This document shows, piece by piece, positions 25,410-33,404 of a stretch of 64,000 bases of DNA (positions are counted from its first letter, which is position 1; every line of letters starts with the position of its first letter). The position numbers were made by a program, and so were the translations under genes. The notes under the pieces were generated by a model. That model searched no databases. It was not told the origin of the DNA and saw only the letters and a list, made by a program, of their open reading frames with translations. Origin of the DNA: Mycolicibacterium setense (GTDB lineage: Bacteria > Actinomycetota > Actinomycetes > Mycobacteriales > Mycobacteriaceae); assembly GCF_000805385.1 (NCBI RefSeq), contig NZ_JTJW01000006.1, positions 744,001 through 808,000 on the forward strand, read 5' to 3'.

Positions 25410-26990
25410 TCAGGCGGGACAGTACGTGTCGGTCTCCGGCAGTTTGCCGTTGTCGAGATAGCCCGTCAGCGGGGGCAGCGCGCACGCGGTGTAGATGCTG
25501 GCGCCGTGGCCGATGCCCTGCCACATCACGCGACGATTGTTGGCGCCGGCGTTGATGATGGTCGCGGCGACGGCGGCGACGCCTTCGTTGCCGACGATCG
25601 GGTCGTTGCGCACACCGAGCAGCAGCACCGGAATCTTGAGGTCCTGCGGGTCTTTTGGTGCCGTGCTGCTGGGCCAGTTGAGGCATTTGACGAGGTTCAG
25701 TGCCCCGACCGTGCCGAACTGCGGGTAGAGCTTGCCCCACGCGACCACCAGCTCACGGACCCGGTCCGGGGTGGGCCTGCTCAGCGCATCGCTGCAGGAG
25801 TTGACGAACTGGCCATCGGTCTGGCGGAGGTTGTCGGCCTGGGTGATCAAGGCGGAGATCGGGCCGGCATCACCGGCGCGGGCCGCGGCCAGGGCGGTCG
25901 CCAGGTTGTTGGTGGCGGCCACCCGGTCACCTTGGGGGAAGCCCATTCCGGTGGTGATCGCGTCGGCCAGCGTGGCCACCGAGACCCCGCCGGGTCCGCG
26001 CCCGGCGCGGGCGTCGGCCAGCAGCCCGTCGACGGCGCCCTTGGGATCGGGGGCCAGTGCGCAGTTGGTGGCCACGCACTGCGCGGCAAACGCGTCGAGC
26101 GCTGCCTGCTGGCCCTTCACACGCTGTTCGGCCGCGGCCTCGGCGCCGAGGCCCAACGGCAACGGTGAGTCCAGCACCAGCCGCGACAACTTGTTCGGGT
26201 GGGAGCCGGCATAGGCAAGCGCCACCTGGGCACCGTTGCCGATGCCCAGCAGCGCGAGCGAGGGGACGTCCCAGGTGCTGCGCAGCCGTTCCAGATCTTC
26301 GGCGGCGTGCGCGTTGTCGTAGGACGAGTCGCCCGGGGCGATCGTGTCGGTGCAACTGGTGGTCGCGGTCACGGTCACCGCACCCAGGTTGGCCACCGGA
26401 TCGTCGCCGGCCTGAAACTGCGTCTGGTCCAGCATTTCCTGGCGGTCGTAAGCGTCACGGCAATCCAGCGCGCCGGACATGCCGATCCCGCGCCGGTCCA
26501 CCGCGACGATGGGATGCGTCTTGAGGATGTCGGTTCCCGAGCGCGCCAGCCACGTCGGCAGCTGTACCGAGCTGGGGATGTCGGATCCGGTGGTCATCAC
26601 CAGGGGGCCGGCGTCGGCCGGCGTCTGCGCCGAACGGGCGCGCACCACGCCGATGCTGACCGTGCCGGTGGCCCCGTTGATCGAGTCGAGATCGGCGTCG
26701 TACGTCGCGCAGTCCAGCGTGACATCGGGAGGCGGCTGGACGCCGGCGTCGCCGAACACCCGCGGGGTGCAGTCCCGCCAGGACAGGTCGTTCTTGGGCG
26801 CTTCGATGCCGGGGGGACCGGGCGGGGCCGCAGAGCTGGTCACCGGCTGTCCCTGCGGGTGGGCGCCGGAGTCGGTGGCGTAGCGCGGATCTGCGGCGAA
26901 CAGCGGTGAACAAGCGGTGAGTACGCCCAGTGACAGGACGGGCACGGCGACGGCCGACCTTCTCAGGGCTCTCACCAGCTGATGACGCAT
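25410..26990 (-). CDS. Alpha/beta-hydrolase-fold lipoprotein lacking nucleophile Ser (Rv2672-like)
   Basis: A 526-residue exported lipoprotein of the TAP-like/SlpDE exoprotease family, equivalent to Rv2672. The signal peptide ends in VLTAC with lipobox Cys27. The fold motifs are present (DRRGIGMSGALDC for the oxyanion region, LLGVRNDPIVG with the acid, QGIGHGAS with the His). However, the nucleophile elbow, normally GxSxG, reads GIGNG (residues 249-253), with Gly251 where Ser is expected. It may therefore be non-catalytic or use another residue. The ATG at 26990 is chosen over upstream starts because it directly opens the signal peptide. Confidence 0.85.
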   Translation of the reverse strand: MRHQLVRALRRSAVAVPVLSLGVLTACSPLFAADPRYATDSGAHPQGQPVTSSAAPPGPPGIEAPKNDLSWRDCTPRVFGDAGVQPPPDVTLDCATYDADLDSINGATGTVSIGVVRARSAQTPADAGPLVMTTGSDIPSSVQLPTWLARSGTDILKTHPIVAVDRRGIGMSGALDCRDAYDRQEMLDQTQFQAGDDPVANLGAVTVTATTSCTDTIAPGDSSYDNAHAAEDLERLRSTWDVPSLALLGIGNGAQVALAYAGSHPNKLSRLVLDSPLPLGLGAEAAAEQRVKGQQAALDAFAAQCVATNCALAPDPKGAVDGLLADARAGRGPGGVSVATLADAITTGMGFPQGDRVAATNNLATALAAARAGDAGPISALITQADNLRQTDGQFVNSCSDALSRPTPDRVRELVVAWGKLYPQFGTVGALNLVKCLNWPSSTAPKDPQDLKIPVLLLGVRNDPIVGNEGVAAVAATIINAGANNRRVMWQGIGHGASIYTACALPPLTGYLDNGKLPETDTYCPA

Positions 26991-27019
26991 GCTGACCACA
27001 GTAGCGACCGTTGGGATCG

Positions 27020-27790
27020 TTACCCGCGGACGTAGCGCGTGTACAGGTAGCCCTCGTCGTCGGTGAGCAGGTGCGCGGGCCGCATCCGGGTATGCGCTTG
27101 GCCCGGCCCGGTGGCGATGCGCCGGGCCACCCCACCGACCAGCATCGGTGCCACGGTCAGGCACAACTCGTCGAGCAGGTCGGCTTCGATGAGCAGGCTG
27201 AGCAGCGCCGGGCCGCCCTCGGTCAGCACCCGGAACAGCTTGCGTTCGGCCAGGGTCCGTAGTGCCACCGCTGCGTCGACGCGGGTCGGATCGGCACCGG
27301 AGGCGTCGAGCACCTCGGCGACCGCGCCCAGCCGGTGCCGGGCGTCCGCCACGGTCTTGGTGGTGGTGAGGATCAGCGGCGGTACCTCGGTGCGGGTGAA
27401 GAATCTGGCGTCGGGATCGAGCTCGGCCGATGCGGTGATGACCGCGATGGGCGGCACCTCGGCCTGCCCGCGGCGCTGGCGTTCCTGGCGTTGGGCGACC
27501 GACAGCTGCACACCCGAGTAGTTCTCGATCCGCACGGTCGCGGCGCCCATCAGGATGACGTCGGCGGCGTGCCGCATGAGATTGAACACAGCCCGATCAC
27601 CCGGACCGCCCAGCCCGCCGGACTTGCCGTCCTCGGTGGCGCCGCCGTCCACGCTGCTGATCATGTTGCCGCGCACCCAACATTTTTGCAGGTCATCGGG
27701 ATATGCGTAGTAGTCGGCCAGTCGTCCGTCGGCGATCTTGTCGACGTTTCCCAGCACGGTCAGCGTTGTCCCGCCGGTGTCATCGGACAT
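27020..27790 (-). CDS. RibD C-terminal-domain reductase (Rv2671-like, DHFR-type activity)
   Basis: A 256-residue NADPH-dependent reductase of the RibD_C/DHFR-like fold, equivalent to Rv2671, which is annotated as a riboflavin-type reductase and has been reported to have dihydrofolate reductase activity. Visible are VRGNMISSVDGGA (substrate loop), DVILMGAATVRIENY (NADPH site) and FRVLTEGGPALLSLLIEADLLDE. There is no deaminase domain, so it cannot perform the whole RibD reaction. The stop is 29 bp upstream of the lipoprotein start, so the two may be cotranscribed. Confidence 0.88.
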   Translation of the reverse strand: MSDDTGGTTLTVLGNVDKIADGRLADYYAYPDDLQKCWVRGNMISSVDGGATEDGKSGGLGGPGDRAVFNLMRHAADVILMGAATVRIENYSGVQLSVAQRQERQRRGQAEVPPIAVITASAELDPDARFFTRTEVPPLILTTTKTVADARHRLGAVAEVLDASGADPTRVDAAVALRTLAERKLFRVLTEGGPALLSLLIEADLLDELCLTVAPMLVGGVARRIATGPGQAHTRMRPAHLLTDDEGYLYTRYVRG

Positions 27791-27824
27791 GAACTGAATT
27801 GGAGCACGTGGCTACGCTGCCTGC

Positions 27825-28862
27825 ATGCACGGGTCCAGCGGCGTCGCTCACCTCGCCGATCGTCATCCCACCGTCACGCCGGAGCGGTTGGTCGCACAGC
27901 TGATTCCGCCGCCGACGTTCGCCGACGTCAGCTTCGACAGTTACCGCCCGGATCCCTCCGAACCCTCTCAGGCCGCCGCGGTGGAACACTGCCGCAGTTT
28001 CTGCGAGCAGGCGGCGCTGCGGCGCGCGGGCAAGAAGAAGCTGTTCGGCAAACGCGAGGTGCTGCCCGGGGTGGGGCTGTACCTGGACGGCGGGTTCGGC
28101 GTCGGCAAGACCCACCTGTTGGCCTCGACCTATTACACGTTGTCGAAAGGTGATTCGCCCACGGCGTTCGCCACGTTCGGTGAGCTGACCCAGCTCGCCG
28201 GTGTGTTCGGCTACAACGAGTGCATCGATCTGCTCTCCGAGTACGTGGTGGTGTGCATCGACGAGTTCGAGCTCGACGACCCGGGCAACACGACGCTGAT
28301 CTCGCGGCTTCTCTCGGCGCTGGTCGAACGCGGGGTGTCGATCGCGGCCACCTCGAACACCCTGCCCGAACAGTTGGGTGAGGGACGGTTCGCCGCCCAG
28401 GACTTCCTGCGCGAGATCAACACGTTGGCCCAGATCTTCACCACGGTCCGGATCGAGGGCCCCGACTACCGGCATCGTGATCTGCCGCCGGCTCCAGAGC
28501 CGCTGTCCGACGACGAGGTGGCGCGCCGGGCCGACGGCGTCGCCGGCGCGACCCTCGACGACTTCGACGCGCTGTGTGCGCATTTGGCCACCATGCATCC
28601 GTCGCGCTATCACGCCTTGATCGAGGGCGTCACCGAGGTGTTCATCACCGGGGTGCACCCCATCGAGGACCAGAGCGTGGCGCTACGGCTCGTGGCACTG
28701 ACCGACCGCCTGTACGACGCCGGTGTTCCGGTGCTGGCGTCAGGGACCAAGCTGGACACCATTTTCAGCCCGGAGATGGTGGCCGGCGGGTTCAGGAAGA
28801 AGTACCTGCGGGCCACGTCGCGTCTACTGGCTCTGACTGCCGCGGCGCAGAAGACCGTCTAG
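27825..28862 (+). CDS. zapE: Cell division protein ZapE (AFG1-like ATPase)
   Basis: A cytosolic AFG1/ZapE ATPase of 345 residues, equivalent to Rv2670c. In E. coli ZapE acts at the constricting division ring. The Walker A motif is GGFGVGKTH (89-97) and Walker B is VVCIDEFELDDPGN; the sensor 1 region is SIAATSNTLPEQLGEGRF. The ATG at 27825 is 34 bp from the divergent RibD-like gene. The stop overlaps the GNAT stop by 2 bp. Confidence 0.92.
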   Translation: MHGSSGVAHLADRHPTVTPERLVAQLIPPPTFADVSFDSYRPDPSEPSQAAAVEHCRSFCEQAALRRAGKKKLFGKREVLPGVGLYLDGGFGVGKTHLLASTYYTLSKGDSPTAFATFGELTQLAGVFGYNECIDLLSEYVVVCIDEFELDDPGNTTLISRLLSALVERGVSIAATSNTLPEQLGEGRFAAQDFLREINTLAQIFTTVRIEGPDYRHRDLPPAPEPLSDDEVARRADGVAGATLDDFDALCAHLATMHPSRYHALIEGVTEVFITGVHPIEDQSVALRLVALTDRLYDAGVPVLASGTKLDTIFSPEMVAGGFRKKYLRATSRLLALTAAAQKTV

Positions 28863-29410
28863 ACCGGACGGACCATCACGTAGTCGTTCTCGATGCGGGT
28901 GCCGAGCCGGAAGGTCTTGGTGCCGCTGATCGTGAATCCGTTCTTGGTGTAGAACCGCTGGGCCCGGTGATTGTGCTGATTGACGCCCAGCCATACGCAG
29001 GTGGCTCCGGATTCCGTCGCGGCGCGCAGAGCGGCGGCCATCAGCGCCTGCGCCCCGCCGCTGCCGTGACGGTCGGGCAGCACATAGATCTTGGACAGCT
29101 CGATGGCGGGCCGCTGCGGCACCGCCTGCTGAACGTCGGCGTTGTCCGGCACGCCGTGAATCAGCATGGCGTATCCGGTTATTGACGTTTCCCGGGCGAT
29201 CAGCACGATCCGGTTCGGGTCGGTGAGGTACTCGCCGAAGCGCTCCTCGGTGAGGTTCTCGGCGATGAATGCGGCGATGTTGTCGGGCGTCACGGACGGG
29301 GGACAGGCCAGGGGAAAGGTCGCGGCCGCGACCGCGGCGAGTTCCGGGAGGTCAGCTGCCGTGGCGAGGCTGATCAAGGCAGGGGCGCGCCCGGCTGCCA
29401 CAGATTCCAC
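28859..29410 (-). CDS. GNAT-family N-acetyltransferase (Rv2669-like)
   Basis: A 183-residue acetyltransferase of the GNAT superfamily, equivalent to Rv2669. The acetyl-CoA pyrophosphate loop is YVLPDRHGSGGAQALMAAAL (motif A), followed by WLGVNQHNHRAQRFYTKNGF (motif B), the usual fold end. The start is uncertain: the ATG at 29410 overlaps the upstream exported-protein gene by 37 bp, and a later start near ALISLATAADLPEL would remove the overlap. The substrate is unknown. Confidence 0.85.
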   Translation of the reverse strand: MESVAAGRAPALISLATAADLPELAAVAAATFPLACPPSVTPDNIAAFIAENLTEERFGEYLTDPNRIVLIARETSITGYAMLIHGVPDNADVQQAVPQRPAIELSKIYVLPDRHGSGGAQALMAAALRAATESGATCVWLGVNQHNHRAQRFYTKNGFTISGTKTFRLGTRIENDYVMVRPV

Positions 29411-29916
29411 TGCGCGAGGTGCTTGCCCGAGCGGGTGTCGGTGAGCACCACATTGGTGACCAGTGCGCGGTAGACGTCCCAGTAGACGTCGCCGTTGACA
29501 GTGGCTCCCGGGGGAGCGTTACGCAGCGCCGCTTCGAGCCGGTTGGGCGCGTCGGTGTGCTTGGGCGCGTACGCGTCGGCGTACGGGGTCACGCCGTTGA
29601 AGGTGAATGCGAGCGCCATCGCATAGGGATTGGGCGCCTGGATGGTGGTCACCGTGATCGGCACCCGCCACGGCCCGCCCTGGGCGCGCCAGCGTGGCGA
29701 GCCGTTCCAGCCCCAACCGGGCGGAACGTCGCTGGCGAGCACGTCGTGCACCGTGACGTCGGCGATGATGCCGTTGTCGGTCTCGACCCGCAGCGTCTCG
29801 CCGATGTTGCCGATCGGTGCGCCTTCGGCCGAGGCCGCAGGCGGGGCCACGAGGGCGGCGACCGACACCACCATGGCCGTGAACATGAGTGCAAACCAGC
29901 GAGGCATGCCAGGCAT
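29374..29916 (-). CDS. Exported protein (Rv2668-like)
   Basis: A 180-residue secreted protein, equivalent to Rv2668. It has a clear Sec signal peptide (MPGMPRWF then a hydrophobic core) with a likely AxA cleavage in PPAASAEG. The mature domain of about 150 residues is beta-rich (TLRVETDNGIIADVTVHDV, WRVPITVTTIQAPNPY) and resembles the immunoglobulin-like MPT63 fold only loosely. It has no cysteines or catalytic motif. It lies in a minus-strand run with the GNAT gene. The function is unknown. Confidence 0.75.
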   Translation of the reverse strand: MPGMPRWFALMFTAMVVSVAALVAPPAASAEGAPIGNIGETLRVETDNGIIADVTVHDVLASDVPPGWGWNGSPRWRAQGGPWRVPITVTTIQAPNPYAMALAFTFNGVTPYADAYAPKHTDAPNRLEAALRNAPPGATVNGDVYWDVYRALVTNVVLTDTRSGKHLAQWNLWQPGAPLP

Positions 29917-29953
29917 GATCGCACAGAGTGAAACGTGTTACAGCCGGTTGGGG

Positions 29954-30379
29954 TCAGGACACCCAGGGCCCGACGCCGCCCACCTTGTCGATCCGGATGC
30001 GGGTCAGCCAACCGGGCGGCGCATCCTTCGGTGGGAACGGAACATCCGGGGCGGCCAGGACCTGTGCCAGTTCCTTGAGGAGTTCCGGCGCGCCGCCTTC
30101 GACGATGCGCGCCGTGCCGGTGACCGCCAGGTACGGGCGCATCGCCTCGCCGACGCGGCCCGGGTCGACGATCGTCACCGCGACGCGAGGATCGCGGCGG
30201 ACGTTGCGCACCTTCTTGTGTTCGGACAGATGGGCGATGACGAGCTCGTCGCCGTCCGGGGTCGACTGCAACGCCGCCCAGACCAGGGAGACCTGTGGGC
30301 TACCGTCGGGATTGAGCGTGACGAGCGTGGCGTCGGCGCCGGCGCCGATCAATTCGCGTGCGGCGTCATTGAGTTTCAC
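29954..30379 (-). CDS. PPOX-class (F420-/flavin-dependent) oxidoreductase
   Basis: A 141-residue split-barrel protein of the pyridoxamine-5'-phosphate-oxidase-like superfamily. The pattern DATLVTLNPDGSPQVSLVWA followed by HKKVRNVRRDPRVAVTIVD is typical of the mycobacterial F420-dependent subgroup (Rv1155 type), where these residues line the F420 phosphate. It is probably a homodimeric reductase acting with F420H2; the substrate cannot be deduced. It stands alone between the exported protein and clpC2. Confidence 0.85.
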   Translation of the reverse strand: MKLNDAARELIGAGADATLVTLNPDGSPQVSLVWAALQSTPDGDELVIAHLSEHKKVRNVRRDPRVAVTIVDPGRVGEAMRPYLAVTGTARIVEGGAPELLKELAQVLAAPDVPFPPKDAPPGWLTRIRIDKVGGVGPWVS

Positions 30380-30418
30380 GGAATGTTCTACGGTTGCGCG
30401 GCCGCTTTCATTCCCGGT

Positions 30419-31165
30419 TCATTCCTGGGACGTCTCCTGATCCTTCGCGGCGAACGGTGCCAGGGCGGCAGCCAGTTCGGTCTCGAATCGTTGCGGGTCG
30501 ACGCCGAGGCGGCGCAGCGGCCCGTCCTCGCCTTCGGCCTCGGCCAGGGCGAGCAGAATGTGTTCGGTGCCGATGTAGTTGTGGCCGAGCCGAAGTGCTT
30601 GGCGGAAGGTCAGTTCCAGCGCCTTCTTGGTGCCCCCGTTGAACGGGATCAGGGCCGGGACCTCCGCGGCAGGCGGCGGCAGGGTGATGGTAGCCCGGGC
30701 CGATTCAGCGGTGATGCCTTGGTTCGCAAGGAGTTTGGCGGCCAGTCCCTCCGGTTCGGCGAACAGCGCCAGCAGCAGGTGCTCGGGGGTGATCTCGGCG
30801 TTGCCCGCTGCGTGCGCGGCGTTCTGGGAGGCCACGACGACGTTGCGGGCCCGGGGGGTGAAACGGCCGAACCCGGCGTTGGGATCGAGGGTGGACGGAT
30901 TGAAATCGGGAACCTTTGGCACGAAGCGCTTTTGGGCCGCCTGCTTGGTGACGCCCATGGCCTTGCCGATGTCGGTCCAGGAGGCGCCCGAGCGCCGGGC
31001 CTGGTCGACGAAGTGGCCGATGAGGTGGTCGGCGATCTCGCCGATGGCGTCCGCGGCGATGACCGCGTCGACCAACTGGTCAAGAGGTTCGGTGTGGGCC
31101 TTCTTGATCGCGCCGATGAGGTCGTCGAGACGGACGGGGTTGGTGACGGTGACGGGTTGGCTCAT
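30419..31165 (-). CDS. clpC2: ClpC2: Clp N-domain protein with HTH-like head
   Basis: A 248-residue cytosolic protein, equivalent to Rv2667. The C-terminal part (about 90-240) is two Clp N-terminal repeats (GRFTPRARNVVVASQNAA ... ITPEHLLLALFAEPEG and LRLGHNYIGTEHILLALA) like those of ClpC1, but there is no ATPase module. The first ~75 residues contain an HTH-like segment, GASWTDIGKAMGVTKQAAQ. ClpC2 is reported to bind ClpC1-targeting antibiotics and to repress its own promoter. The start at 31165 (MSQPVTVTNP) lies three bases from the first of two palindromes, in keeping with autorepression. Confidence 0.9.
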   Translation of the reverse strand: MSQPVTVTNPVRLDDLIGAIKKAHTEPLDQLVDAVIAADAIGEIADHLIGHFVDQARRSGASWTDIGKAMGVTKQAAQKRFVPKVPDFNPSTLDPNAGFGRFTPRARNVVVASQNAAHAAGNAEITPEHLLLALFAEPEGLAAKLLANQGITAESARATITLPPPAAEVPALIPFNGGTKKALELTFRQALRLGHNYIGTEHILLALAEAEGEDGPLRRLGVDPQRFETELAAALAPFAAKDQETSQE

Positions 31166-31167
31166 AG

Positions 31168-31214
31168 CGTCAACTCTAGGTTGACGATGAGGCAACGTCA
31201 ACCAAAGGTTGACG
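31168..31214. promoter_or_regulatory. Tandem palindromic operator of clpC2
   Basis: Two 19-bp palindromes with identical arms, CGTCAAC-N5-GTTGACG, at 31168-31186 (spacer TCTAG) and 31196-31214 (spacer CAAAG). Their centres are 28 bp apart and they directly precede the clpC2 start codon, covering the expected promoter and 5' end. The second site is 66 bp from the start of the divergent sensor kinase gene, so it could also affect that gene. ClpC2 itself is the most likely ligand, by family knowledge. Confidence 0.8.
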
Positions 31215-31279
31215 ATGTCGCGCGACCGGTGGCGGAGCGCCGGGTACCCCGCCCATGCGGATCGGGCAAGATAACGCCG

Positions 31280-32683
31280 GTGAATCTCGAAGAGCGCGTG
31301 CTCAAGCTCTTGCGGCCCGTGCTGCGACCGGTGATGCGGGTGCTGTCGCTGCGCACCATCGTCATCGTCGGCGCGTTGTCGGTGGTCGTCACCGTGATCA
31401 CGCTCGGCACCTGGGTGTGGATCGGCGTCACCAACGACCAGTACAGCCAGCTGGACCGTCGTCTCGATTCACTGAGCAGCCTCGGTGACGTGAGCACATT
31501 GCTCAGCGCCACCAAGCAGGGTTCGACGGACGAGTCCATGCGCGACGACGGCGGGCTGGTCCGCACCGCGCACATCGGCGGTGTCAGCGTCTCGGTCCCC
31601 AGCGACATCGTCCTGCCGAAGCTGGAGAACGGTTACGCCAACACCACGATCGACGGGGTCGAGTACCGCGTGCGCACGTTCACCGCGGGTCCGGCCAGCA
31701 TTGCGCTCGGCGCGCCGCTGGCCGAGACGCAGCGCCGGATCGACGAGCTGCATCTGCGGGTATTGCTGATCTGCGGCGGCGTCATCGGCAGCACCGTCGT
31801 GGTGGGCTGGATGATCTCGCTGGTGATGATCACCCCGTTCCGCCTGCTGGCCCAGCAGGCCCGTGCGATCAACGCGCAGTCCAAGCCCGACGAGGTGCAG
31901 GTGCGTGGTGTGCGCGAGGCCGTCGAGATCGCCGAGGCGGTCGAGGGCATGCTGGCGCGCATCGGCAATGAGCAGGAGCGCACCAAGGCCGCGCTGGAGT
32001 CGGCCCGCGATTTCGCCGCGGTGGCCTCCCATGAGCTGCGCACCCCGTTGACGGCCATGCGCACCAACCTGGAAGTGCTGTCGACCCTGGACATGACCCC
32101 TGCGCAGCGTGACGAGGTGATCGGGGACGTGCTGCGCACGCAGAGTCGGATCGAGGGCACGCTGACCGCCCTGGAGCGGCTGGCGCAGGGGGAGTTGACC
32201 ACGGTCGAGGATTTCGTGCCGATGGATGTCACCGAGCTGCTCGACCGTGCGGCACACGACGCGTTACGGACCTATCCGGGCTTGCGGGCCACCCTGATGC
32301 CGTCGCCGACGGTGCTGATGCTGGGTATGCCCGCGGGCCTGCGGCTGGTGATCGACAATGCGATCGCCAACGCCGTCAAGCACGGTGGTGCGACCGAAAT
32401 CCGGCTCAGCGCAGTCAGTTCGGCCGATGATGTGCAGATCGTCGTGGACGACAACGGGTCTGGGGTGCCCGAGGCGGAGCGGGCCGAGGTGTTCGAGCGG
32501 TTCGCCCGCGGTTCCACCGCGTCGCGTTCGGGATCGGGGCTCGGTCTGGCGCTGGTGGCCCAGCAGGCCGAATTGCACGGCGGCACAGCTGCATTGCTGG
32601 AGAGCCCATTGGGCGGTGCGCGGCTGCTGTTACGGCTGCCGCTGACGCGGGCCCGGGCGCGGGTCGAGGATGCGCCGTTCTGA
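31280..32683 (+). CDS. PrrB-like sensor histidine kinase without adjacent response regulator
   Basis: A 467-residue membrane histidine kinase closely resembling mycobacterial PrrB. The first membrane helix is at about 23-45 and the second at about 155-178, enclosing a periplasmic sensor of about 110 residues. HAMP follows (PFRLLAQQARAINAQ), then the phosphoacceptor HisKA motif ASHELRTPLTAMRTNLEVL. The HATPase_c boxes are VIDNAIANAVKHGG (N), VDDNGSGVPE (G1) and SGSGLGLALVAQQ (G2). In prrAB loci the response regulator gene precedes the kinase; here the neighbours are clpC2 and a GntR regulator, so this kinase is orphan. The GTG at 31280 is the best start available. Confidence 0.88.
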   Translation: MNLEERVLKLLRPVLRPVMRVLSLRTIVIVGALSVVVTVITLGTWVWIGVTNDQYSQLDRRLDSLSSLGDVSTLLSATKQGSTDESMRDDGGLVRTAHIGGVSVSVPSDIVLPKLENGYANTTIDGVEYRVRTFTAGPASIALGAPLAETQRRIDELHLRVLLICGGVIGSTVVVGWMISLVMITPFRLLAQQARAINAQSKPDEVQVRGVREAVEIAEAVEGMLARIGNEQERTKAALESARDFAAVASHELRTPLTAMRTNLEVLSTLDMTPAQRDEVIGDVLRTQSRIEGTLTALERLAQGELTTVEDFVPMDVTELLDRAAHDALRTYPGLRATLMPSPTVLMLGMPAGLRLVIDNAIANAVKHGGATEIRLSAVSSADDVQIVVDDNGSGVPEAERAEVFERFARGSTASRSGSGLGLALVAQQAELHGGTAALLESPLGGARLLLRLPLTRARARVEDAPF

Positions 32684-32694
32684 GCCGGTAACGC

Positions 32695-33357
32695 TCAGCA
32701 GTCCTGAGCCGGTGGCCGGGCCAGCAGTTCGTCGAGGAAGCCGGCAGCCTCGCGTCCGGCGCGCTCCACATCGCCGGCGGCGATCGCCTCGACCAGCTCG
32801 TCGTGCGGGAAGATGCCACCGGGAGTGGCGCTGGTGGTCGCGACGCTGGCGGTGATCGCCTCGAGCAGTCCGCGATAGATCTCGATCAGCACCGGGTTGT
32901 GCGATGCGCGCACGACGGCCAGGTGAAATTCGGTGTCGGAGTGGGCGAACTGCGCGTGGTCGGTGATGTCGGTGTGCGCCAGGTGGGCACGTAGCTCGGC
33001 GACGTCTTCGTCGGTGCGCGCTGTGGCGGCCAGGCGGGCGCCCTCCACTTCCAGGCAGCGTCGCACCTGTAGCACGTCGCGCAGTTCGGATCCGCAGAGC
33101 CGACGCAGTGTTGCCGACACCTCGCTGGTGGCGCGTACGTAGGTGCCGTCACCCTGGCGGACCTCGAAGATGCCGTTGTGCGCCAGTGCCCGGATGGCTT
33201 CGCGCACCGTGTTGCGTCCGACGCCGAGGGCCTCGACCAGTTCAGGCTCGGTGGGGATCCGGCTGTCGATCGGCCATTCGCCAGAAGTGACGAGGGTGCG
33301 CAGCTGCTCGATGACCTGGTCGACCAGGCCGGTGCGGCGCGTTGTGGCGAGCGGCAC
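32695..33357 (-). CDS. FadR-subfamily GntR transcriptional regulator
   Basis: A 220-residue regulator. The N-terminal winged helix (about 8-75) has the GntR signature SRIPTEPELVEALGVGRNTV plus the wing VRQGDGTYV. The C-terminal FCD domain (about 90-210) contains the metal/ligand-binding pattern (SDTEFHLAVVRASHNPVL and HDELVEAIAAGD). Such regulators usually bind small carboxylates. It is divergent from an MFS exporter gene with 47 bp between them, which is the classic arrangement for control of that transporter. Confidence 0.9.
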   Translation of the reverse strand: MPLATTRRTGLVDQVIEQLRTLVTSGEWPIDSRIPTEPELVEALGVGRNTVREAIRALAHNGIFEVRQGDGTYVRATSEVSATLRRLCGSELRDVLQVRRCLEVEGARLAATARTDEDVAELRAHLAHTDITDHAQFAHSDTEFHLAVVRASHNPVLIEIYRGLLEAITASVATTSATPGGIFPHDELVEAIAAGDVERAGREAAGFLDELLARPPAQDC

Positions 33358-33370
33358 TCAACTGTCCTTT

Positions 33371-33387
33371 CATCCAATCATGGGATG
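33371..33387. promoter_or_regulatory. Possible GntR operator between regulator and MFS gene
   Basis: The inverted repeat CATCC-N7-GGATG lies in the 47-bp divergent gap of the GntR and MFS genes. It is short and is only a candidate for the regulator's binding site; no matching second copy was found. Confidence 0.4.
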
Positions 33388-33404
33388 TATGGCACTATAG
33401 CCGG

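Noticed and set aside
26990..27164. Longer start for the Rv2672-like lipoprotein
   Set aside because: The additional 58 residues would precede a clear lipoprotein signal peptide and overlap the RibD-like gene.
29630..31279. In-frame upstream extension of the PrrB-like kinase by 550 codons
   Set aside because: It runs through the exported protein, PPOX and clpC2 genes on the other strand and has no domain; the kinase begins at 31280.
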